Both the position numbers and the translations under genes were made by a program. From contig JAMXBD010000094.1 of assembly GCA_024138025.1 (NCBI GenBank), forward strand, positions 558,001 to 622,000: a DNA stretch of 64,000 nt, in the 5' to 3' direction. The stretch is from Combretum micranthum. Its lineage: Eukaryota; Streptophyta; Magnoliopsida; Myrtales; Combretaceae. The first letter of the stretch is position 1. Every line of letters starts with the position of its first letter. Below, in pieces: positions 47,076 through 59,210 of the stretch. The notes under the pieces are model-generated. The model saw nothing but the letters and a program-made list of their open reading frames with translations. It did no database searches and had not been told where the DNA came from.

Positions 47076-47538
47076 TGTTGTATATTATTAGTAGTATTTC
47101 AAAGAGAATAAGTCCCACATTCCTTAGACCTTGTTGTTTGTCCTTGTTTATTAACTTCCTTGTATATGTGGGCTTGTAAATAAATAGTGAAAAGGCATGG
47201 GCTCACATGCACAAAGCATGGACCAGGCTAGTGTAAATTTGTGGATTTGCACCCCCCTGCGTGTGTAGTTATGAGTCTCGGCTCAGTTCATATAAATTTT
47301 TTATTTCTGTATATTTATTATTTTAATAAATTTCGAATAATATTTGTTGGAAAATATTAATCTTATCCGAAAACAAGCATTTTGACCACTTCAAATTTAG
47401 TTACCATGATATCTGGATTACAACAACTACTACACCAATATCTTGGCCATTTTCAAAATAATCTTATCTATCCGTTATTAAAAATATCTTCCCCGGATAT
47501 TATTAACAATAAGCCGTTTTCTTTTAATTTTTAAATAG

Positions 47539-47579
<41 letters not shown>

Positions 47580-47773
47580 ATTATTATCTTTTTTCCTTTT
47601 CTTCTTCCTCGCTGGGTTCTTTTTCTTCTGTTGTTCCTACTGCCTAGCTTTGCTAGAGGGCTTGCTGAATCCTGGGGGATACGTCTACATTTGGCGAATT
47701 ATCCTTAAGGACAGTGCCTTCCAGGCCTCAAGCATTTTACAAACCTAAACTTTTTCGCTCAGTTTAAACAACA
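47076..47773 (+). repeat. Copia 3' LTR
   Basis: Matches the 5' LTR. It differs by an expanded CT microsatellite at about 47540-47575 and several small indels, and ends tttaaacaaca before attaa. Confidence 0.9.
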
Positions 47774-48615
47774 ATTAATAGGATCATCCAGATTCTATGT
47801 TAAATAATAATAATATTAATAATATCATATGGATCTCTCGATTGAATTTACCATCAACAAGCACAATTTATATGCAATCTACTATTTAAGGTTTCGGTTC
47901 CCTAGATGATTCCTGCAATAACGTCCTTTATGCTCAAGTTGATATCTCCCATGGATCCTTCCTATTGACTCTCTACCAAGTCATCCATGCCATATGTACA
48001 GTTAAGTGCCTAGCTACCATATTCCCTTAGTAAATTACACCCGCAACTTTAAGAGTTTCATTTGTTAGATCCAGACAGTTAAACAACACTAACAAAAATT
48101 AATCAAGTTAAGGATTAATTTGATTTTAAGAGTTCTATTTCATTAGCAACACCCATGAGCTGCATACCTAAATTAACAATCATGGCCAACAAATCGAATA
48201 TCAACTTTAGTAGAATCAAATAAACATTGTTAATTATAGATTCATTGATCAAGTTTGACTAAATTTATTAAGTTATTTTAACCATTCAAACTTCTTAATT
48301 CCTTAGTTCAGTATTTAACTTGAGTATCCATGTGGATATGGGCTCATGAGTGATATAAAAGCCTATTTAGTTTTGAGTTGAGGTATGGTCAAAGACTGGA
48401 GATGTCTAGATTGGATATTTAATGTTAAACTATGAATAGTCGGATTAATTACTAAGTTAACTAAGTTAATTGAGCCATTTATTATAGGTTCAATCTGTGC
48501 TAAGGGTATAAAGTGTTGAACTTAGTCCAAGTGGGTCACAATTTAGGTGGGTGGTTGTTTGTTTTATAAGAATCGATTCACTTTCAATTTTTCCAAGTCC
48601 TTGATTCAATTTTAT

Positions 48616-48646
<31 letters not shown>

Positions 48647-50016
48647 ATATTTTACTCAAGTTCTAGTTTAATCTTAAAACCGTTAAAAATCATTTTTATT
48701 GAGAAATTCATTTTTTTAGTAAGTCAAATGAAATCGTTGATTCAAGATATAAAGTTTATAAAATAGTTTATTGCCAAAAAATTGGGAATATTAGTGATTT
48801 TAATAAGTTAAAAATCAAGAATTTAATTGATAAATCTTGAACCCACACTTGCAAAATATCACATTCAAGTAGCCTATCACCATTATGCAAACCCATCCAT
48901 ATTATCAACAATTACTTGGTTAATATCAATATATTAGGTAGGCTTATTTATCATAACTTAATATTTCAAAAGCTGGAATTTTATATTAAATAAATGATTT
49001 CAACATCCTGAGTATTTCAATCAACTAAACTATAACTTCAAGCTCCTAAACATTAACCATATCATATACATCATCTATCTTATCAACTAGGCTTAAAACT
49101 TTTGAGTTAACATATTGGTTAACTAGCAAACAGCTTAATTAGTATTAAATAAAGCTTTTGCCCTATTTAGCTTCCATACCTCGTGATTCTAAGGATAAAA
49201 GGGGTCTCATTATTTTTTTTCTACATTTAACACTCCTAATTATGGTTATGTCCTAGTTTTAACCACTTGATCAACATCACCTAAACTCGATAAACACTCC
49301 ATTTGACATGACTTTAATCTTAATTCACAAGAACACTACATTTTACAAAAAAAAAAAAACTTTCGCTATACAATTTCCAATTTTAAGTCATCAATGCATA
49401 TCCAATTAATGTTCAACCAGCACTAAAACTTAGAGATTAATTCCAAACATCAATGTCAATATAACAAATCATGAAACTACTTTCGTACCTCTCCTATTAC
49501 ATTCATGCCACTAACACTTTAACTCAACATTTGTCAATTTCCAGCAACAATCCGCAAATCACCACATAACATTGATTTAAGTAAGTTTAGGGGCTTATAT
49601 ATGAGAAATGAGCTTGAACCCTACTTTACATCAATGTTGGTCACCACCATAAGAAGCAGTCAACATGTGTGTTCTCCATTTACTTTGCTTAAAACAAAGG
49701 GAACATGATACCTAAATAACAATGAATAAGTAAAGCATTATCAATAGGTCCTAAAACTAGCTTTGGAGTTAAAAACTTACCTTAAGCTCTTTTTATCTTC
49801 AATAGCATCTTGTAAAGCTTTTGTCAAATCCTCGTTCCCTTAATTCTTCGGAGAAAAAGGAAACAAACTAGTGGTTAATACTTAATTTTGCTTAACTAAG
49901 CATTCTTAGGGTTTTTTCACTCAATAGAACCTTAGGAATTTAGATTTGAGTATGAACTTTCCTTAGTTCCTTTAATTGAGAAGAAAAGATGGAATAGAGG
50001 TTGTTGGAAAAGAGAG
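47774..50016. other. Intergenic, AT-rich, nothing coding
   Basis: No supported gene or element ends. A (TA)n microsatellite lies at about 48616-48640 and an A run at 49349-49360. Short AT-rich open frames only. Confidence 0.5.
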
Positions 50017-50615
50017 TGATGGGGATCATAGGGCGTCATCGGGAGAGATTAGAACATTTCCAATTAAGGAGGATCAAAGCTGCCAGCCATGAGGATTCAA
50101 AATTGCCAGCCTTACCTGTTTGTCGGCCTAACGTCGACGGCCTTCACATTTTATGCCGTTGGCCTACTGTCAGTCTTGAGGATGCATAGAATCAAAAATT
50201 TTAAAGCCACTTCAAAGGCTGCTAGCGTTGTTCATTTAGGCCGCCAGCTTACTACTTTAAGTAGCTAGCTTATATTAGCGCCAGTTGTTATTTCTTTTAT
50301 GACATTTAGAGTTACATTATAATAGTATAGATAGACCTTCTTACTATTGTTTTGAAAGTTATGTTGAATGAAATTTGAGATTATTTCTCTTTGAATTCAG
50401 GATAGAATTCATTTGAACTTATCAGGGTTTTCCGTAGCATTTACCGACTTATCAATTGGCTTTCCATCATTGATTGTGACATCTTCACATTTATACCAAG
50501 GTTCTTGCTTACATATCAGCAACGGGTTGTGATTTCCATCGATTCTTAAATGTTCCTTAGATTATTTTCCAATTTACATTATGGTTTTCATCACAAGCTG
50601 GCAGGGTTCATATCA
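50017..50615 (+). repeat. 5' LTR of the gag-protease element
   Basis: Starts tgatggggatcatagggcg and ends ggttcatatca. It includes gctgccagccatgagg, gtcggcctaacgtcgacggcc and ccgccagctt words also seen in spirit in other LTRs here. Confidence 0.88.
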
Positions 50616-51025
50616 TTTGGTATTAGAGAGAAGGTTTTCTAAGAATCACCCTATCCAGTTCGATTAAAGGGAAGTAAATTAAAGCCCTAACTTTAGTCGT
50701 CCATATCTTTTAGTTTTAGAATTGTTTGTTTCGTGTCTTTGTTATAAAAAAAAAAAAGAAAAGGATTCAGATTTAAGAAAAAAAAAAAGACTTGATTTTT
50801 GAATTGTCTTATTAAGGTTTTTCTAGAATTTGTGGTTTTTAGATCTAAGGTTTGATGTAATTTATGTATTCATGGTGGTAAAAGGAAAGAGTGTTAAATC
50901 CATCATTGTGAAAAAGGCAAATTTGAGCGAAACATGAGTGATTTCATATTTCTTGAGTGTTAACACATGAGGGAGTGTGTGAGGATTAATTAGTTATTTT
51001 AGTTCTATTCTCTTTGAGTTTAAAT

Positions 51026-52885
51026 GGGTAGTGGTGAAGAAAATACAGAATGGATATGAAAATGTTCATGAAGGCTATACAAGATCAATTCAAGATCTAA
51101 ATGCGAGATTAGATAATTTGGAGTCTTCTAGCAGATTCTAATCCTATAAAGAGAAGTTCCCTATCGAAGAGGAAGAAGAGGAGTCTGGTTTTGATAATAG
51201 TTTCATTAGAGAAAGGAAAGTCCCTAAGTGTGACAATAATCTTTAATATCAAGATGAAGACAACTCTTTTTTAACAAGAATGATCTAGAGCTATATGGAA
51301 TGGAATAAAAAGTGGAGCATGTATTTGATTGCCACAACTATTCTAAGGAAAAGAAGGTTAAATTAGCAGCAGTTGAATACATAAACTATGCCAACATCTG
51401 ATGGGATCAGTTGGTACTTAACAGGCATAGATATGGAGAAAGACTTATCCAATCATGAGAGGAGATGAAGGTCGTGATGCAAAAAAGGTATATTCCTAGT
51501 CACTATTATAGGTATTTGTAGGAAGTTGCAGGGTCTAACATAAGGATCCATTAGTATGGAGGAATACTACAAGGAGATGGAAATAGCCATGATTAGAGAT
51601 AAGGTGAAGGAAGACCAAGAAGCGCCTATGGCTAGATTTATTGGTGGACTAAATCAAGAGATTGCTAATGAAGCAGATTTGCAGCATTATGTGGAGATGG
51701 AGGATTTGCTACATAAAGCTATTAAAGTGGAAAAACAATTGAAGTCCAAGGGCAAATCAAGATATGACTCATCTTCTAGTTCCCCATGGAAATTAGATTA
51801 GAAGGTCAAGGAATCTAATGCTGAGTCTAAAGGTAACACTGAAAAACTCCCTTCTATGTCTCGTGACATTAAGTGTTTTAAATGTCAAGGACATAGGCAT
51901 ATTGCTTCTCATTGTCCAAATAAGAGGATTATGGTTATGTTGGATAATGGTGATTTGAGGAGTATCAGTTCCAGTGATGATGATATGCCCAAGTTGGAGG
52001 ATGTGACTAATCACGAAGAGGTGGATGCTTTTAAACTTATCCTTGGTTATTAAATGTACCTTGAATACGCAACAAGTCGATGAGCGCAAACTTGAGCAAC
52101 AGAGGGAGAATATTTTCCATACTCGAGCTATAGTGAAAGAAAAGGTTTATAGTATGATTATTGATAGTAGTAGTTGCATTAATGTTGTCGCCATATTTCT
52201 TGTGAGCAAATTAAGGCTCAAGACCACTAAACACCCCATTTCTTATAAGCTACAATGGTTGAATGAATACGGGGAAGTTAAAGTTACAAAGCAGTGTTGG
52301 TTGCTTTCTCCATTGGTAGCTATAAGGATGAAATCCTATGTGATGTAGCATCTATGCATGCGAGTCATTTTGTTAGAATGACCATGGTAGTATGATAGGA
52401 AGGTTATGCATGATGATTTTCGCAATATTTATTCCTTTGTGATGAATAGTTGAACTATGAAGCTTGTACCTCTAACTTTAGAGCAGGTTTATGAAGATCA
52501 ACAGCAGATTAAGGAAGCTCATGTTAAAGAAAGAAGAAGTGAGGTTGAGACTTTGAGTGTAAGCAAAGGTGTGAAAAATACCGAGGGGAGAGAAAAGCAA
52601 GTGAGATTGGAAGATGAAAAAGCAAAGGATGAGAGACTTAAAAAAAGTGAGATTAAGAATTCTTTGCTTGAAAGGCCGCAAGTACTTGTACTATTGTGCA
52701 ATGATTTTTCAACTGACGATCTTAACTTATCTTTATCTAGTGAAAATGTTTCATTACTACAGGCACTCAAGGATTTGATTCCCAAAGAAATTCCAGATGA
52801 ATTACCATTGCATCCAAGGGGGGATGGTCCATTACAATTGCTTACAAAGAAGCGAATTCGAGAATGGATTTTTTTGAGGAAGGAG
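51026..52885 (+). pseudogene. Gypsy gag and protease of the short element, broken
   Basis: The gag N-terminus begins near 51026-51058 and is followed through stops to a better-preserved piece at 51556-51801 ([51 protein letters not shown]). After a TAG comes the zinc knuckle CFKCQGHRHIASHCPNKR at 51872-51925. Protease lies at 52025-52348: VKEKVYSMIIDSSSCINV, with Ser in place of the usual Gly after the catalytic Asp-Ser. A charged linker at 52457-52870 ends at the point where RT should start (PDELPLHPRGDGP) and runs into the polypurine tract. Gag is the particle protein and protease the processing enzyme; neither is intact. Confidence 0.82.
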
Positions 52886-52889
52886 GGAA

Positions 52890-53447
52890 TAATGGAGATC
52901 AAAGGGCGTCATCGAAAGAGATTAGAACATTTCCAATCAAAGAGGATCAAAGCTACCGGCCATGAGGATTCAAGATTGTCGGCCTTACCTGTTCACCAGC
53001 TCAACACTGTCAGCCTTCACATTTTATGTTGTCGGCTTACTGTCGATGTTGAGGATGCACAGAATCAAAATTTTTAAAGCTGCTTCAAAGGCCGCTAGCT
53101 TACTACTTTAAGCCACTAGCTTATATTAGCCTCTAGTTGTTATTTCTTTTATGACTTTTAGAATTCCATTGTAATAATATAGATGGACCTTCTTGCTATT
53201 GTTTTGAATGGTTATGTTGAACACTCCTTGAATTATGGATAGAATTCATTTGAACTTATCAGGGTTTCCCATGGTGTCACCGACTTATTAATTGACTTTC
53301 TATCACCGATTATGGCATCTTCACTTATACCAAGATTCTTGCTTCCAATAAGCAATGGGTCGTAGTTTCTATCAATTCTTAGACGATCCTTGGATTAATT
53401 TCCAATTTAGATTATGGATTTCATCATAGGTTGGCGGGTTCGTACCA
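52890..53447 (+). repeat. 3' LTR of the gag-protease element
   Basis: Matches 50017-50615, starting taatggagatcaaagggcg and ending gttcgtacca. It is shorter by a deletion near 53090, where the 5' copy has cgttgttcatttaggccgcc. Confidence 0.88.
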
Positions 53448-53879
53448 GAGGAGCTAATAGGCTAGGTATTTAGGATAAGGGGTTTCCTTTTTTCACTCAT
53501 ATCCACTTGTAGGAGGTTCAACTAAGTTATCTTCATACATGATTAATCTAGTTATATTTTATTTTATCTAAACCTCGAAAACACAATCATCATTTCTTAT
53601 GATGATTTAGTTTGTCTAAAATATAATTTTGATTTTAGTAATTGAAAATCCACTATAAGTGTAAAATTGGAATTTTAAAAAATCCAATTTTCTCAAATTT
53701 ATTGTCCTTTAATCCTTCAATTGGGTGATTTTATTTGTACTATTGATTTGGATCATTCTACAAATACAATAGATAAAATGCTAAAAATAAGGAGAGGAAG
53801 GGTTAGAATATTCAAGCATAAACTTTCTTGCGTCATGATTTTCATGATCATGCAGTTCCCTCCAATATAAAACTTTGCA
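53448..53879. other. Intergenic, nothing recognised
   Basis: AT-rich flank of the gag-protease element with no gene. Confidence 0.45.
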
Positions 53880-54430
53880 TCACTTTTTTTTGTCAACTCC
53901 AACAAGATTCAAAAGCTAATTACACAAAGCTTTTTAAACATAATCACAAGCATAATGTGTTCTAAAAATTGCCAATATAATCACCTATACTCTACATTTG
54001 AATTTCATTAAATATTTTGCAAATAAAGAATAGGAGCTAAGAGAAATTGTAAGAATGAAGACGTGCTGTTACATTTCAAAATGAAGCTCAATCAAGTACC
54101 TTCCAATCGCCTTTGAATAAGTATTTTATAGGCTTTAAGACAAATCTTACCATCACTCCCTTCATTTTCATTAAATGCAAAATTAACTTCCTAAATTGCA
54201 ATTGTTAGTTTCTGTACTGTCCGAATGCCAAAAATCTGCTGTCTGAACGATAGAACTCAACGTACTGCCAATTAAAGCTTTGTTGTCTGAATACTTGGAG
54301 ACATTCAAGAGGTCGGAAGCAAAACAGCTCTTGCCTGAATGCTAACCACTTTCTTGTCTAACTGGTAGCTAGGTTTCTCGTCCGTCAAATGAAATATGCC
54401 TATGGATGATGCTAGAGGCATTAGCCCATC
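53880..54430 (-). mobile_element. Possible LTR remnant, minus strand
   Basis: Read on the minus strand there are phrases such as gctaccagttagacaag and ttcagacagcag, followed by a TATA-like tataaaatac and a leader. This resembles the order in the LTRs of the gag-only element at 28855 (cggacggtagccagtttg ... ttataaatac). There are no clear ends or duplication. A diverged relative of that LTR family is the best guess. Confidence 0.3.
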
Positions 54431-55598
54431 AGCTAAACAACGTTTAAAGAATCCACTAAGTTTTGTAATTAAAGGAAAAAATATAATTTAATAAGATAAA
54501 TTTGTAATGATATATGCCGTTTGAGGTTAGTTTTAAAAAATAAAGTCATTCAAATTAACTATGTTTTGTCTAATAAAAAATAGACACAAACCTTTCGATT
54601 CAATAGCGAAACATAGCTGAAGGTTGCTCACTAACTCCACTATGACCATAATAAAGAGGATAACCTACACCATGTAACTTAGCATGTAAAACCTGTGGTG
54701 CATCACGACGTGAAACTAGCTCGAAGTTTTCGAAGAACATTCAATTCCACTTAGTAGATGGGCCACGATGTGTGGTACCGTTCACTCTAGCAAGCAAGTA
54801 GGACAACCAAATAAACTCTAATGCATTTCTATAGTTCTTATCATATGGTCTAGAATCCTATGTAAGCTGACCACCAAAAGGCAATTGAACTAATAAGAAG
54901 CATATGTTGCTAATGTGTTTGAATATATAGGATTATTTGGAAAACCTAACCAAGATGGGGGTTTGTTTGCCAAACCTCATGATGACAACAGTAGCCATGC
55001 CTAGGTTCTCATTCAATATAATTTGTTTTTACTTTTTTTTTTCATTTAACAAAACCTCTAATGTCAAGAAAAGATGGTAATAAAATAACTTTTTCTTTAT
55101 TAATCTCCTTTAAATAAAGGCATGATTATTGTCTTAGCAATAAAAATTAACATGGTCCATACTTTGATTATACAATTTATTTACCAATATGAAATTTAAA
55201 ATAAAATCATATTACAATAAAAGTATACATAATTAAAAGTAAGAAATAAGTAAGAGTGGGAAGGAGAGAACGTGGAAGACAAATACAAGAAAGTGCATTA
55301 TAATTAAAACTATTAAATGTTATCATATATTATCAATTTATATTTATTTTGAATTTCATGCATAGTAATGAAAAAAATTAAATATTATATTTACAGTTGC
55401 CTAAAAATTACATCTTTTATATCTATGAATGAGTCTTTTTGTTTCATCATATTCTAATAATTTTCGTATCATATTTTTATCATTTTTAAACAAATGTTTA
55501 TCAAAAAACAGATATCAATGAAAAATTGACAATTTTACTTATAAACAGACTAAACAAATATAATATAGATATTTTACAGATATGATATAGACAAGTTA
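54431..55598. other. Intergenic, AT-rich
   Basis: No supported gene. 54590-54900 is less AT-rich, with short frames but no recognised protein. Confidence 0.45.
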
Positions 55599-56244
55599 TG
55601 GTGACAATGGAAATAAGTAATAGCCCACTCAGTCCCTTTAAACCTTAAGGCCCAAGAAGTAACCGATCTTGATAGCCCAAGAAGGGCCTACTCAAGACAA
55701 CACATCGGGCTCCAACTCTATAAGGAAACCTTAGGTGCCTTCGAAGCCGATAACCATAGAAGACAACAGATAGCCTCTCTAGGAGCTCGACCAAACGAGT
55801 TTGCCAAACGACCTACTCCACAGGATCGAGCTCGCCAAATGATCAAGCTCCATACATAGTAACTATGAGACACCTAAGTCTCATCTTGGGACTAAAGGGA
55901 TGACATCACCAGCCTAGTCAATGCTATGTCGCCACAATCTCCCCTTAGGTTGGGCACCTTATCACGTCAAGTGCCAGGTTAGCTATTAGATGGAGATTTG
56001 CCCTTGCTAAAAGGATTTGGTTTACCCATTTTGGTATGGCCCTAAGAACTATAAATACCCTTTCCTTTTCGTGAAAGGGAGAGCTAAATTTGGTACACAA
56101 GTGAATATTCTTTGGATAAGGAAGTACTCACGGCCTAACTTAAGCATCGGAGTAGCCATGCTGGGCAACCTCCCAACACACCTCTGATTGCTTCTTTCCG
56201 TTTGCAAGAACCCATCTCCACCGACAGAATCAGCTCATGCAACA
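55599..56244 (+). repeat. Gypsy LTR A
   Basis: About 646 bp from tggtgacaatgg to atgcaaca, followed by tggcaccgctaatgggaa. This resembles the tggcgccgtctgtgggaa primer-site region of Tat/Athila-type gypsy elements. It holds a TATA-like stretch (actataaatacc at about 56050). It is nearly the same as LTR B but uninterrupted, and serves here as the guide for finding B's pieces. Confidence 0.8.
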
Positions 56245-56613
56245 TGTGGCACCGCTAATGGGAAACTTCTCCATATTCCTTCTCTTTTCTCCTTTGGACC
56301 ATCTTTTCCATCGCAAAACCCTAAAACTAGACAAATGTTGACAATGGAACATGAATCATAGTCCATAAGGTTCCCTTAGACCTCAAGGCCTAAGAAGTAA
56401 CTGGTCTTATCGGCCCAAGAAGGGCCCACTTAAGATGACACCTTGGTTCCGACGCTATAAGGAAACCCGAGGTACCCTTGAAGCTGTCAACCATAGAAGA
56501 CAGTAGATGGCTTCACAAGAAATCAACCTCAGGACAATCCATCAAGCTACTCCCACAAGACCGAGCTTGCCAAAAGAGCAAACTCCATACACGGTAACTA
56601 CGAGACACTCGAG

Positions 56614-57674
56614 TGTTGAAAAAACCATGCATCACTAAACTTGATTACACACACATATTGTGAAAACGAAAGCTACGAGGTAGGTTTTTTAAAAACAATT
56701 TTAAGCCCACTTATCCAACCATTATCTCTTTTATTGTTTTACACACAATTACAACAATGATAATAAAAAATGATAAGGAAACAAGAAGATTACACTAGAT
56801 TTTAACATGGAGTTCAAACCGCCCCTAGTCTCTATGGTCCATAAATGCCTCACTCACGGAGGGCTTCATAGAATTCATTTAACACAAAACAAATGTCTCA
56901 CAACAAAGAACTTCACTCAATGTCTACACACACGTAGGACTTTACATAAGTGTCTCAGCAACAGAAGACTTCACCTATTACCTCAAACATTGGAGGACTT
57001 TACTAAAACACTCAAACAAAACATGTGAATAGTATCTTATAATATTAGCGCTAATATCACAAATGGAACTATTCACTTAACAAAAACAAACATAAACAGA
57101 GAGTATTTTTACATAATATATATAAGTTAAGCTCTACACTCTTCTCTTTCTCCTTTTGAAAACCACCCAAAAACGTTATATATAAAGCAGCTTTAAAAAC
57201 ATAGCCGTTTTCCCTTAAAAGAACCTCCAACAGTCGAATTTGGAAGTCTATAAAAGCTATTTTTTAAACTGTTGCACCCTAGACTTGTCGCACCCTAAAC
57301 TTGTTACACCTCATTTTAGCCATCGACTAAGTTTGTGCTTGTCAAGCTTTAAATTCAAACTTGCCAAGCCCTCGACATGACTCGTGATCAAGTTTATGCA
57401 TTCTATTTTGTTCCACCTGTCGCGCCTTGGATTTACACCTGATTGGACCAATCAAGCCCTTGACAAATTCCGCAATCAAGACTAAGACATGATAATTTGT
57501 TTCTACATGACCTGTAAAGAACACACATAAAAACATAAACACATATATGCACATTAAAGCTTAAACATTTAAAAAACAAGTTTTGCTTATTAAATGCAAC
57601 TTAACTAAGTTGTGAAGGATTTGTGCAATACATTTTCTCATCAAAACAAGATTGTAACCACTATTAGTTCATCA
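56614..57674 (-). mobile_element. Solo LTR (copia type) inside gypsy LTR B
   Basis: On the minus strand it runs from TGATGAACTAATAG to GGTTTTTTCAACA, 1061 bp, with no coding sequence. Flanks are tcgag (56609-56613) and ctaag (57675-57679), which agree at two positions and differ by transitions at the other three. LTR A has cctaag at the same place, so ctaag is probably the original. Removing it restores the alignment of LTR B with LTR A. Confidence 0.72.
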
Positions 57675-58214
57675 CTAAGTGCCATCTTGGTACTAGGGGG
57701 GCCAATCACATTTCGTGTTGCCACAATCTCCCCCCATGTTGGGTACCCTATCATCTTGGGTGCCAAATCAGCTACTAGATGAAGATTTACCCTAGCCAAA
57801 AGGATTTGGTGGATCCATTTTGGTATTGTAAAGACCCGCTATCACCCTTATAATTAAAATAGGTGATAACAGTTCTTCAACCCCATATAACCTGTAGGAT
57901 TATATGTAAGGTTACCTAAAAGAAGTGTTTGAGGAATTGTTTGTCTAATTCTACATAGCTAATATAATATAAACCATATTTTTAAAAAACTTTTAACAAA
58001 ACATACTACACCATTAACATATTTCACAAAAGAAATAAACTCAAGTCATACATAGCTAAGTACATATATATATATATACACATTACAACCAAAGGCTTCT
58101 TATAAGCCTTAACAAAATTATACATATAATCCAATTAGTACTTTACATACAACCATAAGGCTATCATAATTAGTCTATTATAGAATTTGGATTCCATCAA
58201 GTCTAAGATCATCT

Positions 58215-58294
58215 CTAGTCCTCCAAATCATCAATAAAATCTTCGAAATCGGTTCCATTTCCCATATTCGTGTAAAACTCGTCAGATTCATCAC
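58215..58294 (-). other. Possible LTR exon encoding a short acidic tail
   Basis: After the acceptor-like catttcag/GTGATGAA, an open frame of 25 codons (11 of them Asp or Glu) ends in TAG. It reads DESDEFYTNMGNGTDFEDF and on to DDLED. The phase after the acceptor is 2. A matching acceptor, phase and short frame occurs at 826-780 in the other large LTR. No ATG-started upstream exon was found. Confidence 0.35.
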
Positions 58295-59210
58295 CTGAAA
58301 TGGTTAAAATATGAGCCAAAGTACAAGCAACGAATACAAATGCGAAGTGAGTCACACGCTCTTAAGCTAAATGCGAAATGCAACAATCAATTATTTATTA
58401 TTCAATCTTTAATTAGCCATACAACAAAGGAGTATTCAAACTCCAAGCAACAGGGATTTATGGAGGAACCTGAGTAACAATCAAGACGCTGAGGGGGTTA
58501 ATATAAGTAATTCAGATACTCATACCATCCTAGATAAATTTATCCATAACGATTAAGTAATCTCATTTAGGGTTTCTAGCCATTTCTCGACTTCACTTAA
58601 CTCGATCCATAATATCACTTAATTCAAGTGTTCCTATAAATATTGAATTAAATTATATTACATCCTCTCAAAAATAAGCAAATGTTATACCGATACCAAA
58701 TTCCCTATCAATTACCCACTAAACCACTTATGAAAGTCATATCAAAATGACAGGAGTGGTCTAAGCGTCTAAAACTACCATGCCCCCAGTTTGAGCAGGG
58801 TTACCGCTCTCCGAACCATATTCAATGGTATAAAAGATAATCAACAAACAATTATTAAATTTCTTAATTTATAGTAACTTGATATAATGCTTATCCTAGC
58901 AAAAAAACAAGCAAGTTACCACGGACCTGAAATTGCTCGGGAACTAATGGGGTTGGCCGAGCGAGGATTTATCACTGCTCAAGATAATATTGAACTTTTG
59001 GTAAAAAAAAAAAAGATAATATTGAATTTCCCACTTAGTTCAAGCACTAATTAACTAGTTTCAAATATAACTAATCAAAGAAATTCAAATAAATTATTAC
59101 AAAGTCATAACATAGCATTTAAACATCATATTATATCATATAATACTTAACAATTATTCAATTAATCATATATCAAGCTTTGAGAAATATTAGAGAAAGT
59201 TTATAAAAAT

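Larger units (their letters stand above)
41887..47773 (+). mobile_element. Ty1/copia retrotransposon, full length, inactivated
   Basis: LTRs of about 680-700 bp (41887-42566 and 47076-47773) enclose gag, protease, integrase, RT and RNase H in copia order. A polypurine tract (tgtgggggat) lies directly before the 3' LTR. Flanks read attaa at 41881-41885, with one extra A before the LTR, and attaa at 47774-47778, so a 5-bp duplication is likely. A Met-tRNA-type primer site is not visible after the 5' LTR. Several stops and two or more frameshifts block all products. Many of the stops are C-to-T type. Confidence 0.93.
50017..53447 (+). mobile_element. Short gypsy-derived LTR element with gag and protease but no RT or integrase
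   Basis: LTRs of about 0.6 kb (50017-50615 and 52890-53447) enclose 2.3 kb. A Met-tRNA-like primer site (tggtattagagag) follows the 5' LTR and a polypurine tract (gaggaaggaggga) precedes the 3' LTR. The interior has a gypsy gag, a CCHC knuckle and an aspartic protease, then stops where RT should begin. Flanks are gagag and gagga, not a clean duplication. The element appears to be an internal-deletion derivative that would need RT and integrase from a relative. Confidence 0.85.

Noticed and set aside
48600..48660. TA-rich stretch considered as a replication or matrix attachment site
   Set aside because: It is a plain (TA)n microsatellite; nothing else supports a function.
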